Shown: in pieces, positions 42,695-51,067 of the stretch
How the letters are laid out: every line of letters starts with the position of its first letter
Position numbering within the stretch: the first letter of the stretch is position 1
Assembly (NCBI GenBank): GCA_964649445.1
Contig: CAZYPS010000005.1
Location: 1-54,929, forward strand
Origin: JAGXLP01 sp964649445
Lineage (GTDB): Bacteria > Bipolaricaulota > Bipolaricaulia > M55B111
Direction of reading: 5' to 3'
DNA length: 54,929 nt
The notes under the pieces: generated by a model
Seen by the model: the letters and a program-made list of their open reading frames with translations, nothing else
The model's database searches: none
Told to the model about the DNA's origin: nothing
Translations under genes and position numbers: made by a program

Positions 42695-43567
42695 ATGAAT
42701 GAGAGCAAAAATAGAAATTTGTTAAATATTGCCCACAGAGGCGCCCGGAGTATAGCACCGGAGAATACACTGGTAGCTGGTAGAAAGGCTTACAGGGAAG
42801 GAGCGGATTTTTGGGAGTTTGACGTTCGACTTACCGGAGATGGAGAACTGATAGTTTTCCACGACGAAACTCTAACACGAACTACTGATGTTTGTGAAGT
42901 CTTTCCTGATAGAGATTATTACAGGGTAAGTAATTTCGATTTTTCCGAAATAAGACGGCTTGATGCGGGCAGCTGGTTTGGGGAATCGGATCCGTTTGGA
43001 GAAGTAAGCCGTGGTGCCATTTCTGGATCCGATTTGAAGTTGTATTCGGGTGTAGAAGTACCTTCGCTTCGGGAGGCTCTGGAGCTAACGAAGTACCTTG
43101 ATTGGAGGGCAAATATTGAACTTAAGTTTTCTAACGGGCGGGAGGCAAAAGTATTGGAAGAGCGAACCACCAGCGTTTTGCGGCAACTCGTTGATTTGGC
43201 TGAGGAATTGGGGGTGCTGAACAGGGTCGTAGTATCATCTTTCAGCCATGGAGCTATCGGGAAGCTAAAAAACTTTCACTCTGCAATAAAAGGTGCTTTG
43301 CTGGTTAAAGAGCCTTTGGCCAGACCTATAGAGTACCTGGAAGAATATAACGCCAAGATCCTTAATTTGAAGGAATCCGCGGTTCAGACGGAGGCGGGGC
43401 TCAGCAATATTAAGGAAATAGGTGGCGCTAGTCCCAAATACGCGGTAAATTTGTGGACCGTCAACAAAAAAGAAAAAATGAAGGAGTACCTCTTGAATCC
43501 GTTTATAGATGGGTTAGTTACTGATTATCCCGGTAGACTGTCGGAGGTTATTTCAGGGTCAGCTTAG
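42695..43567 (+). CDS. ugpQ: Glycerophosphodiester phosphodiesterase
   Basis: 290 residues. The catalytic start NIAHRGARSIAPENTLVAG holds the His-Arg pair, and FWEFDVRLTGDGELIVFHDE holds the Glu-x-Asp metal ligands and second catalytic His. Also present are NIELKF and the C-terminal NLWTVNKKEKM and DGLVTDYPG. No signal peptide, so it acts in the cytoplasm, cleaving imported glycerophosphodiesters to G3P and an alcohol such as choline or ethanolamine. This matches the UgpB-type importers upstream. It is followed by the GlpR-like regulator. Confidence 0.9.
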   Translation: MNESKNRNLLNIAHRGARSIAPENTLVAGRKAYREGADFWEFDVRLTGDGELIVFHDETLTRTTDVCEVFPDRDYYRVSNFDFSEIRRLDAGSWFGESDPFGEVSRGAISGSDLKLYSGVEVPSLREALELTKYLDWRANIELKFSNGREAKVLEERTTSVLRQLVDLAEELGVLNRVVVSSFSHGAIGKLKNFHSAIKGALLVKEPLARPIEYLEEYNAKILNLKESAVQTEAGLSNIKEIGGASPKYAVNLWTVNKKEKMKEYLLNPFIDGLVTDYPGRLSEVISGSA

Positions 43568-43627
43568 CTGGTTAAGAATTATTGCTTGGAATAAGCACCA
43601 TTAATTTGAATGACTTCTTTGGTTTTC

Positions 43628-43656
43628 TTGACAATACCCTTTTATCTTCCTATGTT
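43628..43656 (+). promoter_or_regulatory. Predicted promoter of the GlpR-like gene, near-leaderless
   Basis: TTGACA (43628-43633), 17 bp, TATGTT (43651-43656). Transcription would start around 43663, only about 5 nt before the ATG at 43668, and no SD is present. Confidence 0.6.
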
Positions 43657-43667
43657 ATAGTTTGATT

Positions 43668-44468
43668 ATGTCTGACATTCTTGCAGAAGAAAGAAGAAGA
43701 AAAATCTTAGAGGAGTTAGAGGCTGAAGGAACTGTTAAGACCGCCCAGCTGGCAAAACTATTTTCCGTTTCGGAAGTGACAATCCGCCGAGACCTCGAGG
43801 TTCTGAAGGAAGAAGGGAAATTGAAGAAGGTCCACGGTGGGGCAGTAGCGAACGAAAAGAACTTTCAGTCTTCCTATCACGGCGATACAATCACATTTGA
43901 GCCATCTTTTCAGGAAAAAGCTGAAGTAAATAAACAGGAAAAGGAAAAGATAGGAGAAAAAGCCGTTTCATTGATTAAAGACGGGAGTTCTGTCTTCATT
44001 GGTACGGGCACTACTACGATGCAGATCGTAAAAAATATTGGAGATAGGGCTGCCCTAACTGTGGTAACGAATTCTCTGAATCACGGGCTGGAGCTGGCGA
44101 GAACTCCCGAGGTAGAGGTATTAATAACCGGCGGGCAATTGCGAAAGAATACTTCCGCTTTAGTCGGCCCAATTGCAAAACGATCATTCGAGGAAATATA
44201 TGTCGATACATTATTCCTCGGGGTAAACGGAATCTCCATTGATCATGGTTATACGGTACCGTCGCTGAGAGAGGCGGACATGGCACGAAGTATTATGGGT
44301 ATGGCCGATGAAGTAATTATAGTGGCTGATTTTTCAAAGTTCGGTAAAGTAAGCCATGCAAAGGTGGCGGAAATTGACGGGGCGCATAGGATCATAACTG
44401 ACGATCAGGTCGACGATTCTTACAGGGAGGCACTTTCCGATATTGGGGTAGATCTGCTGGTGGCTTAA
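43668..44468 (+). CDS. DeoR-family transcriptional regulator, GlpR-like
   Basis: 266 residues from ATG 43668. The N-terminal DeoR helix-turn-helix (TAQLAKLFSVSEVTIRRDLE, then KLKKVHGGAV) is followed by the sugar-phosphate-sensing domain with FIGTGTTTMQIV and LFLGVNGISIDHGYT. DeoR members such as GlpR are inactivated by a phosphorylated intermediate, here probably G3P. Neighbouring ugpQ and repeated ATTTTCG sites near glp promoters suggest it represses the glycerol/G3P genes. Confidence 0.85.
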   Translation: MSDILAEERRRKILEELEAEGTVKTAQLAKLFSVSEVTIRRDLEVLKEEGKLKKVHGGAVANEKNFQSSYHGDTITFEPSFQEKAEVNKQEKEKIGEKAVSLIKDGSSVFIGTGTTTMQIVKNIGDRAALTVVTNSLNHGLELARTPEVEVLITGGQLRKNTSALVGPIAKRSFEEIYVDTLFLGVNGISIDHGYTVPSLREADMARSIMGMADEVIIVADFSKFGKVSHAKVAEIDGAHRIITDDQVDDSYREALSDIGVDLLVA

Positions 44469-44563
44469 AGTAAAAAGTATGAGACTGGAAGCTGGTCGGA
44501 ATAAAATTTTTATTATGTAAACTTGTCGTTTAACCTGATACCTGCTATCATCGGGGAGATAAC

Positions 44564-45286
44564 ATGACTGATTATTTGGAGAGTATAAAAGTAGAGCGAG
44601 AATCAATCAGCAGGAAAATAATAAGGCGAATATTAAAACACATTAAAAAAGTCGGCCTGAAGCCGGGGGACAAGCTTCCCTCCGAAAAGGAGCTTATGGA
44701 GAAAATGGAGGTAGGACGGTCCTCTATTAGGGAGGCTCTGCATGCACTTGTTACGGTGGATATTCTGGAGACGAAACCGGGAAAGGGATACTACGTAAAA
44801 AGGAAGTCGAATATATTTTGCCTGCCCGGTGGAAGCGAACTCGCGGAAGTATTGATCGAAGAGCAGGACTTCATGGCGTTGATCGAAGTAAGAAAGTTTC
44901 TGGAGAAGAAAACCGCCGTTCTTGCCTGTCGGAGGGCAACCGAAGATGATGTCGATAAGGTAAAAAGGGTTATGGATGAGATAAAAAATGCCGCCGATAA
45001 GGAGGAGAATATATCGGACGTTACGGTTAATTTACACCTGGCTCTGGCGGAAGCGACCAAAAATCCGATCATGGTCCAGCTTCTTGATCAAATAGTTCCA
45101 CTCATCGTGACCAAGGCCAGACTAATGGAATTACCACCCGAGAAAGATATGGAGATACACGATGGAGTGGCTAAAGCGCTTGAAAACAGAAACGAGGAAG
45201 AGCTCAAAGATTGGGTGGATGAACATCTGGATTATTTAAAGGAAAGATTTATCAGCACCTTAGAAAAACAGGAAACTAAAAATTAG
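44564..45286 (+). CDS. GntR-family regulator, FadR (FCD) subfamily
   Basis: 240 residues, ATG after GGGGAG. Winged-helix N-terminus (LKPGDKLPSEKELMEKMEVG, RSSIREALHALVTVDILE, KPGKGYYVK) and an all-helical FCD ligand domain with likely metal ligands in NLHLALAEATKNP and a late HDGVAKAL. FCD proteins sense small organic acids. It probably controls the downstream Dpp-lyase-methyltransferase unit; a palindrome at 45347-45364 is a candidate operator. Confidence 0.85.
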   Translation: MTDYLESIKVERESISRKIIRRILKHIKKVGLKPGDKLPSEKELMEKMEVGRSSIREALHALVTVDILETKPGKGYYVKRKSNIFCLPGGSELAEVLIEEQDFMALIEVRKFLEKKTAVLACRRATEDDVDKVKRVMDEIKNAADKEENISDVTVNLHLALAEATKNPIMVQLLDQIVPLIVTKARLMELPPEKDMEIHDGVAKALENRNEEELKDWVDEHLDYLKERFISTLEKQETKN

Positions 45287-45310
45287 CCCAATTAGACTGG
45301 GTTAACCTTG

Positions 45311-45322
45311 TTGGAGGTGATT
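45311..45322 (+). promoter_or_regulatory. SD-like leader motif upstream of the dpp binding-protein gene
   Basis: TTGGAGGTGATT lies 106 nt ahead of the start at 45428, in line with similar motifs before the other binding-protein genes. Here it could also open a 17-codon GTG frame ending in TAG. Confidence 0.35.
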
Positions 45323-45346
45323 GCGGAGGAGTTCGAGGTAAGGCTT

Positions 45347-45364
45347 TCTTACATATTAGTAAGA
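45347..45364. promoter_or_regulatory. Palindrome TCTTAC-N6-GTAAGA, candidate GntR operator
   Basis: Perfect 6-bp half-sites with a 6-bp AT spacer, between the FadR-type regulator gene and the dpp operon it probably controls. Confidence 0.4.
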
Positions 45365-45427
45365 GGCTAGTGGTCTTAATTCGAAGTTAGGGTAATTAAA
45401 CTTACCAAATCTTTACGAGGTGAGAAA

Positions 45428-46945
45428 ATGCATAAGAAGTTTGGACTTACGTTGGTATTTACTTTGCTGTTCACGGGTTTACTGGTATCGGGATTTACCG
45501 CCAGGACGCAGGCTCAGGAACCAGTTAAAGCAGTTATGATCCCTGCTGGTAGCTTAACACCGGGTTTCTTGAATTCCAATGCAGGTGGAAATATAGCGAG
45601 TGCCGTTTATGACTATCTATTCAGAGTGGGGGAAGATAAAGAGACCGTACCTTCGCTCGTAAAATCGTACGAATTGAACGAGGATTCTACCGTATGGACT
45701 ATGGAACTTCATGAGGGTGTAACCTTTCACGATGGCTCCAAATTGACTGCGGAAGACGTCGTATATACCTTCGAACGACTTATAGATGAAGATGTGGGAA
45801 GTGCTTTACTCGGGACTCTTGGCCCTATCATCGAAAGTGTAGAGGCGCTGGACGACCATACTGTCAGGTTCAACCTGAGTAGGCCCGACGCAGGGTTTCA
45901 CAAGAAGTTAACTGATTATAACGCCGCGGTTATTTCCGCCGATTACAACTATTCGGAGCGCGGAGACACGGAACCGATGGGTAGTGGTGCATTTAAGGTG
46001 GATAACGTTACCCCGCGTGAACGAGTTGAGGCTTCGGCCTTTGAGGATTACTGGGTTGAAGGCGCTCCCAAAATAGACGAACTTACTTTTCTCATGGTGC
46101 CTGAAAAAGAGACTGGTGTCAGGATGGTTTCTTCCGGTCAAGCAGATATCATCACCGATTTAAGCCCGGACCAGTATCTTCGTCTCCAGAGGAAGGATAA
46201 CGTCAATACTCTCAACGAGCAGTACGCAGCGCCGATCATGATTGACTTAAATACGGAGGAAGAGCCTTTTGAGGATCCCAAGGTTAGAAGAGCGCTGGCA
46301 CTGACGGTAGATAGAGAAGTATTGCTTGAATCCGCCGGCTACGGGTTAGGTACGATAGGTAACGATACCCCGATACCAGCCTGGCACGAGTTCCATGATG
46401 ATCTTGGCGGAGTAAGAGAGAGGGACATTGAAAAGGCGAAAGAACTACTGGAAGAAGCTGGTTATTCTGACGGTGTCGAGGTAACGCTCTATTGTGGATC
46501 GAATATCCCTCCAGTGCTCGACGTTGCTTTGACTCTCCAGGAGATGGCCAGACCGGCGGGTTTCTCGATTGAACTCAACACTCTGCCCAGGGATCAGTAC
46601 TATGCCAAGTACTGGCTCCAGGTTCCAATGTCAGCGACACTTTGGGGTCACAGAGAGGATATTACGCAGATGTTAGGAACAGCCTTAACCTGTGATGCTT
46701 CGTGGAATGCAAGCCACTATTGCAATGAGGAACTGGACAAATACGTTGAGCTGGCAAGCGGGACATCCGACCCGGAGGAAAAGCAAGAATACTTTACTAA
46801 AATCCAGGAAATTCTTCACGAGGACGTGCCTGCCCTGGTACCCATGTTCAAAGATTACCTGGGAGCCACCTCGGAGAGAATTGAAGGGTTCTATTTGACC
46901 CAGAACTGGATTAACGACTACAGGTTTATCGAGTTGATGAATTAA
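45428..46945 (+). CDS. Periplasmic binding protein, family 5 (DppA-type)
   Basis: 505 residues, ATG after GAGGTGAG. Sec signal peptide (TQA-QEP) with no lipobox. Family-5 motifs: VKSYELNEDSTVWTMELHEG, DVVYTFERLID, MGSGAFKVDNV, VRRALALTVDREVLLESAGYG and LLEEAGYSDGVEV. It is about 500 residues, typical for dipeptide and opine binders. The ligand is unknown; the downstream enzymes suggest a methylated amino acid or a related compound. A terminator-like hairpin follows. Confidence 0.87.
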   Translation: MHKKFGLTLVFTLLFTGLLVSGFTARTQAQEPVKAVMIPAGSLTPGFLNSNAGGNIASAVYDYLFRVGEDKETVPSLVKSYELNEDSTVWTMELHEGVTFHDGSKLTAEDVVYTFERLIDEDVGSALLGTLGPIIESVEALDDHTVRFNLSRPDAGFHKKLTDYNAAVISADYNYSERGDTEPMGSGAFKVDNVTPRERVEASAFEDYWVEGAPKIDELTFLMVPEKETGVRMVSSGQADIITDLSPDQYLRLQRKDNVNTLNEQYAAPIMIDLNTEEEPFEDPKVRRALALTVDREVLLESAGYGLGTIGNDTPIPAWHEFHDDLGGVRERDIEKAKELLEEAGYSDGVEVTLYCGSNIPPVLDVALTLQEMARPAGFSIELNTLPRDQYYAKYWLQVPMSATLWGHREDITQMLGTALTCDASWNASHYCNEELDKYVELASGTSDPEEKQEYFTKIQEILHEDVPALVPMFKDYLGATSERIEGFYLTQNWINDYRFIELMN

Positions 46946-46969
46946 CCGAAATCCGTGGAGTATCGAGTT

Positions 46970-47003
46970 GGGTGCCCTTACAAAAAAGGGCACCCTCTTT
47001 CTT
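46970..47003 (+). terminator. Intercistronic terminator after the DppA-type gene
   Basis: GGGTGCCCTT (46970-46979) pairs with AAGGGCACCC (46986-46995), followed by TCTTTCTTTT. It precedes the permease genes of the same system. Confidence 0.88.
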
Positions 47004-47034
47004 TTAAATTAGCGCTAGTAGTAGGGGGATGGAA

Positions 47035-47976
47035 ATGACAAAGTTCATTGGAAAGCGCCTGGTAAATATGGTTATAACGCTGTTTATAGCTTCGATCATA
47101 ATCTTTGCCCTTACTGAATTGATTCCGGGGGACGTCGCACAGATGATACTGGGGCAGAACGCCACGCAGGAGGCGCTGGAGGGACTCCGGGCCCGGCTAG
47201 GCTTAAACCAGCCGCCATTGGTCCGGTACGGGAACTGGGTATGGGGGGTTCTGCACGGTGACATGGGAACTTCCCTGAGCATGCAAGGAGTGTCCGTGTC
47301 TTCCATTTTGCTGCGCCGTGGTCTCAATTCCCTCTTCCTTGCGGTCTGTGCAACGATGTTCCTGGTTCCTCTGTCTCTTTTTCTGGGAGTGGTTGCAGGG
47401 TTAAAAGAAGGAAGCTGGCTGGATCACTTTATTTCGACCTCTTCCCTCGTCGCCTTGTCGATGCCGTCCTTCATATCGGGTACGTTTCTGGTGTTGATAT
47501 TTTCCATCTGGCTAGGTCTGTTACCAGCCACGAGTTCAATTCAGCCGGATGCCAACCTGTTTGAAGTTTTCCCGAGGCTGATATTACCCATAATAACGGT
47601 ATCCCTGGTATTACTGGGTTACGTAGCCCGCATGGTTAGAGCAAGCGTTATTGATGCCTCCCATGCCGATTACGCCCGGACAGCTGTTTTAAAAGGACTA
47701 CCTCAGCACAAGGTTATCTGGCACATCCTCAGAAACGCTTTGATGCCTACAGTAACAGTGATAGCGATGAATCTCGGCTGGCTGATTGGCGGTCTTGTAG
47801 TAGTTGAAACTTTGTTTGCCTTTCCCGGTCTCGGCCGGCTCGTGTATATTTCGATTCAAAGACAGGATATACCGCTTATCCAGGCCAGCGTGTTACTGAC
47901 CAGCGCGGTCTACCTGATTTTGAATCTGTCCTCGGACGTGATATACACGTTCCTCGACCCCAGAATTCGCTATTAG
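47035..47976 (+). CDS. dppB: DppB-type ABC permease
   Basis: 313 residues from ATG 47035; an ATG two codons earlier overlaps the SD AGGGGG. DppB features are FALTELIPGDVAQMILGQNA, LRARLGLNQPPLVRYGNW, and the coupling loop TAVLKGLPQHKVIWHILRN, with six membrane segments. It ends in the typical YTFLDPRIRY. It forms the channel with the DppC gene that follows. Confidence 0.87.
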   Translation: MTKFIGKRLVNMVITLFIASIIIFALTELIPGDVAQMILGQNATQEALEGLRARLGLNQPPLVRYGNWVWGVLHGDMGTSLSMQGVSVSSILLRRGLNSLFLAVCATMFLVPLSLFLGVVAGLKEGSWLDHFISTSSLVALSMPSFISGTFLVLIFSIWLGLLPATSSIQPDANLFEVFPRLILPIITVSLVLLGYVARMVRASVIDASHADYARTAVLKGLPQHKVIWHILRNALMPTVTVIAMNLGWLIGGLVVVETLFAFPGLGRLVYISIQRQDIPLIQASVLLTSAVYLILNLSSDVIYTFLDPRIRY

Positions 47977-48032
47977 ATGGGTGATAGTGTGATATCTATA
48001 AAGGACATTGAAATGACTGGAGGTAGCGAAAA

Positions 48033-48887
48033 ATGGAACTCCTAACGAGAAAAGTCGATAACGCTTTTCAGGTAGTCAGGAGGCTTGCCGACTCTCGTCT
48101 GGGACTCATAGGTATGTCGATAATACTTCTCTGGGTTATTATAGCTCTTCTTGGACCGATTATTGCTCCTTATTCCCCAACCGGATATCACATTCAGGAC
48201 AGGTTCGAAGGTCCAAGTTTAAAATATCCTTTTGGCACGGACAGGTTCGGGCGAGACGTATTTAGTCGTGTGTTAATCGGCAGCAGGTCTATAATGATCC
48301 TGGCGAGTACTGCCACCGCAATTAGCCTACTACTTGGAAGTTCCATTGGACTGATCACCGGTTACCTCGGTGGATTAGTGGACGAGATAGTAATGCGGTT
48401 CATGGATATATTGATGTCGTTTCCCGCACTTCTTTTTGCCATGCTCATTCTAGGTATTTTTGGACCCAGTACGTTTGGAGTCATAGTGGTTATTGGCCTG
48501 GTATATGCCCCGCGGATAGCCCGGGTCGCGCGGAGCGCGGTACTGGAAGTCAAAGAAAAGGAGTTTATCGAGGCGGCGAAAGTTCGGGGGGAATCGAATC
48601 TTTATATCATGTTTGCCGAGCTGCTTCCCAATATCTGGGGACCCCTGGGTGTGGAAGCGTCGGTAAGGTTCGGCTACGCGATCTTTTTGAGTGCTTCCCT
48701 GGGTTTTCTCGGTCTGGGAGTCCAGCCACCGACACCGGATTGGGGTCTTTTGATGAAAAACGCTCAGCCTCACATAACTAACGCGCCCTGGATGGCGATA
48801 TTCCCGGCTCTGGCAATCGCATCTCTGGTCGTAGCCGTCAATTTCCTTGCCGACGCTATCCGGAAGTACGAAGCGGGAGAAATTTAA
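48033..48887 (+). CDS. dppC: DppC-type ABC permease
   Basis: 284 residues, ATG after GGAGGT. DppC motifs are YPFGTDRFGRDVFSRVLIGS, the coupling loop EAAKVRGESNLYIMFAELLP and FLGLGVQPPTPDWGLLMKNA, with six membrane segments. The end lies 13 bp from the fused ATPase start. Confidence 0.88.
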   Translation: MELLTRKVDNAFQVVRRLADSRLGLIGMSIILLWVIIALLGPIIAPYSPTGYHIQDRFEGPSLKYPFGTDRFGRDVFSRVLIGSRSIMILASTATAISLLLGSSIGLITGYLGGLVDEIVMRFMDILMSFPALLFAMLILGIFGPSTFGVIVVIGLVYAPRIARVARSAVLEVKEKEFIEAAKVRGESNLYIMFAELLPNIWGPLGVEASVRFGYAIFLSASLGFLGLGVQPPTPDWGLLMKNAQPHITNAPWMAIFPALAIASLVVAVNFLADAIRKYEAGEI

Positions 48888-48900
48888 TGGAGGGACCGAG

Positions 48901-50976
48901 ATGAGTGATCTGAAGAACGGATCTAATCCGATACTTGATATAAGAGATCTGGTAGTAAGCTACGAAACCAGATCCGGTAATCTAACTGCCGTTCGAGGTG
49001 TCAACCTCTCAGTGGAAAAGGGCAAAACTCAGGGAATAGTTGGCGAGTCAGGGTGCGGGAAGAGCACTCTGGCCTTCGCGATAATGGGCTACCTCGATCG
49101 CAATGGTCGGATAGATAGTGGCCAGATTTTTCTGGATGGCGAAGATATATCGGATAAACCGGAGAGCTGGATGAGGAAAATATGGGGCAGGGAGTTAAAT
49201 ATTGTTTACCAGGATCCTTCGGCTGCGCTGAACCCTTCAATCAAAGTCGGCAAGCAGATCGGGGAAGTACTGGAAACTCATGAAGGTATGACTGAGGATG
49301 AAGCCAGGAGTCAATCGATCGATACTCTGGAGGAACTGCAGATATCGGATCCGGGCATCGTAGTGGATAGTTTCCCCCACCAATTGAGCGGGGGAATGCG
49401 TCAGCGTGTCTGCCTGGCGATGGCTCTGGTTTCCCAGCCAAAGTTACTGGTCATGGACGAACCGACTACTAACCTTGACGTTACAGTTGAAGCAAAGATT
49501 CTTGATATCATCAAGGACCTAAAGAAAGAATTCGAGACGACCATCCTCTATATTACTCACGATCTCGGGGTCGTCTACGAGGTTAGCGACCGCTCGGGTG
49601 TAATGTACGCGGGACAATTCGTGGAAGAGGGACCTACGGATGAGCTTATAGGAAATCCGATTCATCCCTATACCCGTGGTTTGCTGCGATCAGTGCCAGA
49701 GGTATCCGCGGAAACCGTGAAAGGAAAGCTGAGGCCGATAAAAGGTTCCGTGGTGGAACTGGATGACCTGCCTTCCGGCTGTAAGTTTAACCCTCGCTGT
49801 CCCTACATGCAGGAAAATTGTACCGGGACCGAGCCCGAGGTTCGGGCTTTTGGAGAGGATCGATACGTTCGTTGCTACGAGGCGAAGGTAGTCGCCGAAG
49901 ATAATTACGAAAAAAGAGTCGAGTCGTCCGAGGAGAGCTACGAAACTTCCGAAAGTGGGGAAGGAGAGAAGATACTGGAAGCGGAAAGAGTAAAGAAGTA
50001 CTTTGGCGAGGCTAGTTCCGGTCTCTTTAGTTTCGGGGAAGCTGATGAGAGGGTAAAAGCTGTAGACGACGTGAGTTTTGGATTGGACGAGGGAGATACT
50101 CTTGGTGTCGTAGGGGAATCCGGTTGTGGTAAGAGCACTCTCGCTCGAACGATAATTGGGCTGGAAGATATAACTGAAGGACAGATAACCCTGGAGGACA
50201 GGGATATATCCGTCCCAATCGAAGGGCGTGAGCCTGAGGTCCTCAAGCAGATTAGAATAGTATTCCAGGATCCTCGTGCTACCCTGAACCCCAAACGAAC
50301 CATCAGGCAAACTATGATGCGGCCGATTCAGCTGGCAGGAGCTAATCGTGAGGAAGCACTTGATAAAACTCGGGAACTACTCGAGGCAGTAGATCTCGGA
50401 CCAAGCTATATGGATCGCCACCCGGACCAGTTAAGCGGAGGGCAGAAACAGCGTGTTGCGATAGCACGGGCTTTTGCCAGCACGCCGGAGCTTATCCTGT
50501 GTGACGAACCGACCTCCAGCCTGGACGTTTCGATCCAATCCTCGATTATAAATCTTTTGCTCGATCTTCAGGGCGAGCTGGATACCTCCTTCATGTATAT
50601 CTCTCACAACCTTGCCGTGGTTAGCTATATCAGCGATTACATGGCGGTGATGTATCTTGGGAGGATAGTCGAGGTTGGACCGACAACTAATATCCTAAAC
50701 CCACCTTATCATCCGTATACAGAGGCTTTACTTTCATCGGTTTCTATGCCGAACCCCGACGTGGAACAGAAAAGGATTCGGTTGTCGGGAGCAGTGCCTA
50801 GTGCCAGGGATGTTCCTTCGGGTTGCAGGTTTCATACTAGATGTCCCCGAAAAATAGGGGAGATATGTGAAGCGGAAGAACCACCCACCCGTGAGATTGG
50901 AGACAAGGGACATGCCATTACCTGTCACATACCGATAGAGGAACTTAAAGAAGTTGAACCCGTCTTGCAGCAATAA
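48901..50976 (+). CDS. Fused DppD-DppF ABC ATPase
   Basis: 691 residues from ATG 48901; an open frame reaches back into dppC but GGAGGG precedes this ATG. Two complete oligopeptide-type ATPase modules lie in one chain. The first (about residues 1-330) has GESGCGKST, LSGGMRQRV and LLVMDEPTTNLD. The second (about 365-691) has GESGCGKST, LSGGQKQRV and LILCDEPTSSLD. Each ends with the family Cys-rich oligopeptide C-domain (CKFNPRCPYMQENC, CRFHTRCPRKIGEIC). Both H-loops (TH, SH) are intact. It could also serve the ATPase-less permeases at 6834-8626. Confidence 0.9.
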   Translation: MSDLKNGSNPILDIRDLVVSYETRSGNLTAVRGVNLSVEKGKTQGIVGESGCGKSTLAFAIMGYLDRNGRIDSGQIFLDGEDISDKPESWMRKIWGRELNIVYQDPSAALNPSIKVGKQIGEVLETHEGMTEDEARSQSIDTLEELQISDPGIVVDSFPHQLSGGMRQRVCLAMALVSQPKLLVMDEPTTNLDVTVEAKILDIIKDLKKEFETTILYITHDLGVVYEVSDRSGVMYAGQFVEEGPTDELIGNPIHPYTRGLLRSVPEVSAETVKGKLRPIKGSVVELDDLPSGCKFNPRCPYMQENCTGTEPEVRAFGEDRYVRCYEAKVVAEDNYEKRVESSEESYETSESGEGEKILEAERVKKYFGEASSGLFSFGEADERVKAVDDVSFGLDEGDTLGVVGESGCGKSTLARTIIGLEDITEGQITLEDRDISVPIEGREPEVLKQIRIVFQDPRATLNPKRTIRQTMMRPIQLAGANREEALDKTRELLEAVDLGPSYMDRHPDQLSGGQKQRVAIARAFASTPELILCDEPTSSLDVSIQSSIINLLLDLQGELDTSFMYISHNLAVVSYISDYMAVMYLGRIVEVGPTTNILNPPYHPYTEALLSSVSMPNPDVEQKRIRLSGAVPSARDVPSGCRFHTRCPRKIGEICEAEEPPTREIGDKGHAITCHIPIEELKEVEPVLQQ

Positions 50977-51067
50977 GAAGGAGATGGTTTGAAGGAGTCC
51001 GTTGCAATCCGATGGAAATGGACAAATCGATCTATCAAGCAATTAACCGAGGAGGTTAGTATATTAG

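Noticed and set aside
49690..50310. Long minus-strand open frame (206 codons) inside the fused ATPase gene
   Set aside because: Antisense to an unmistakable ABC ATPase; no SD and no recognisable protein; explained by codon bias on the coding strand.
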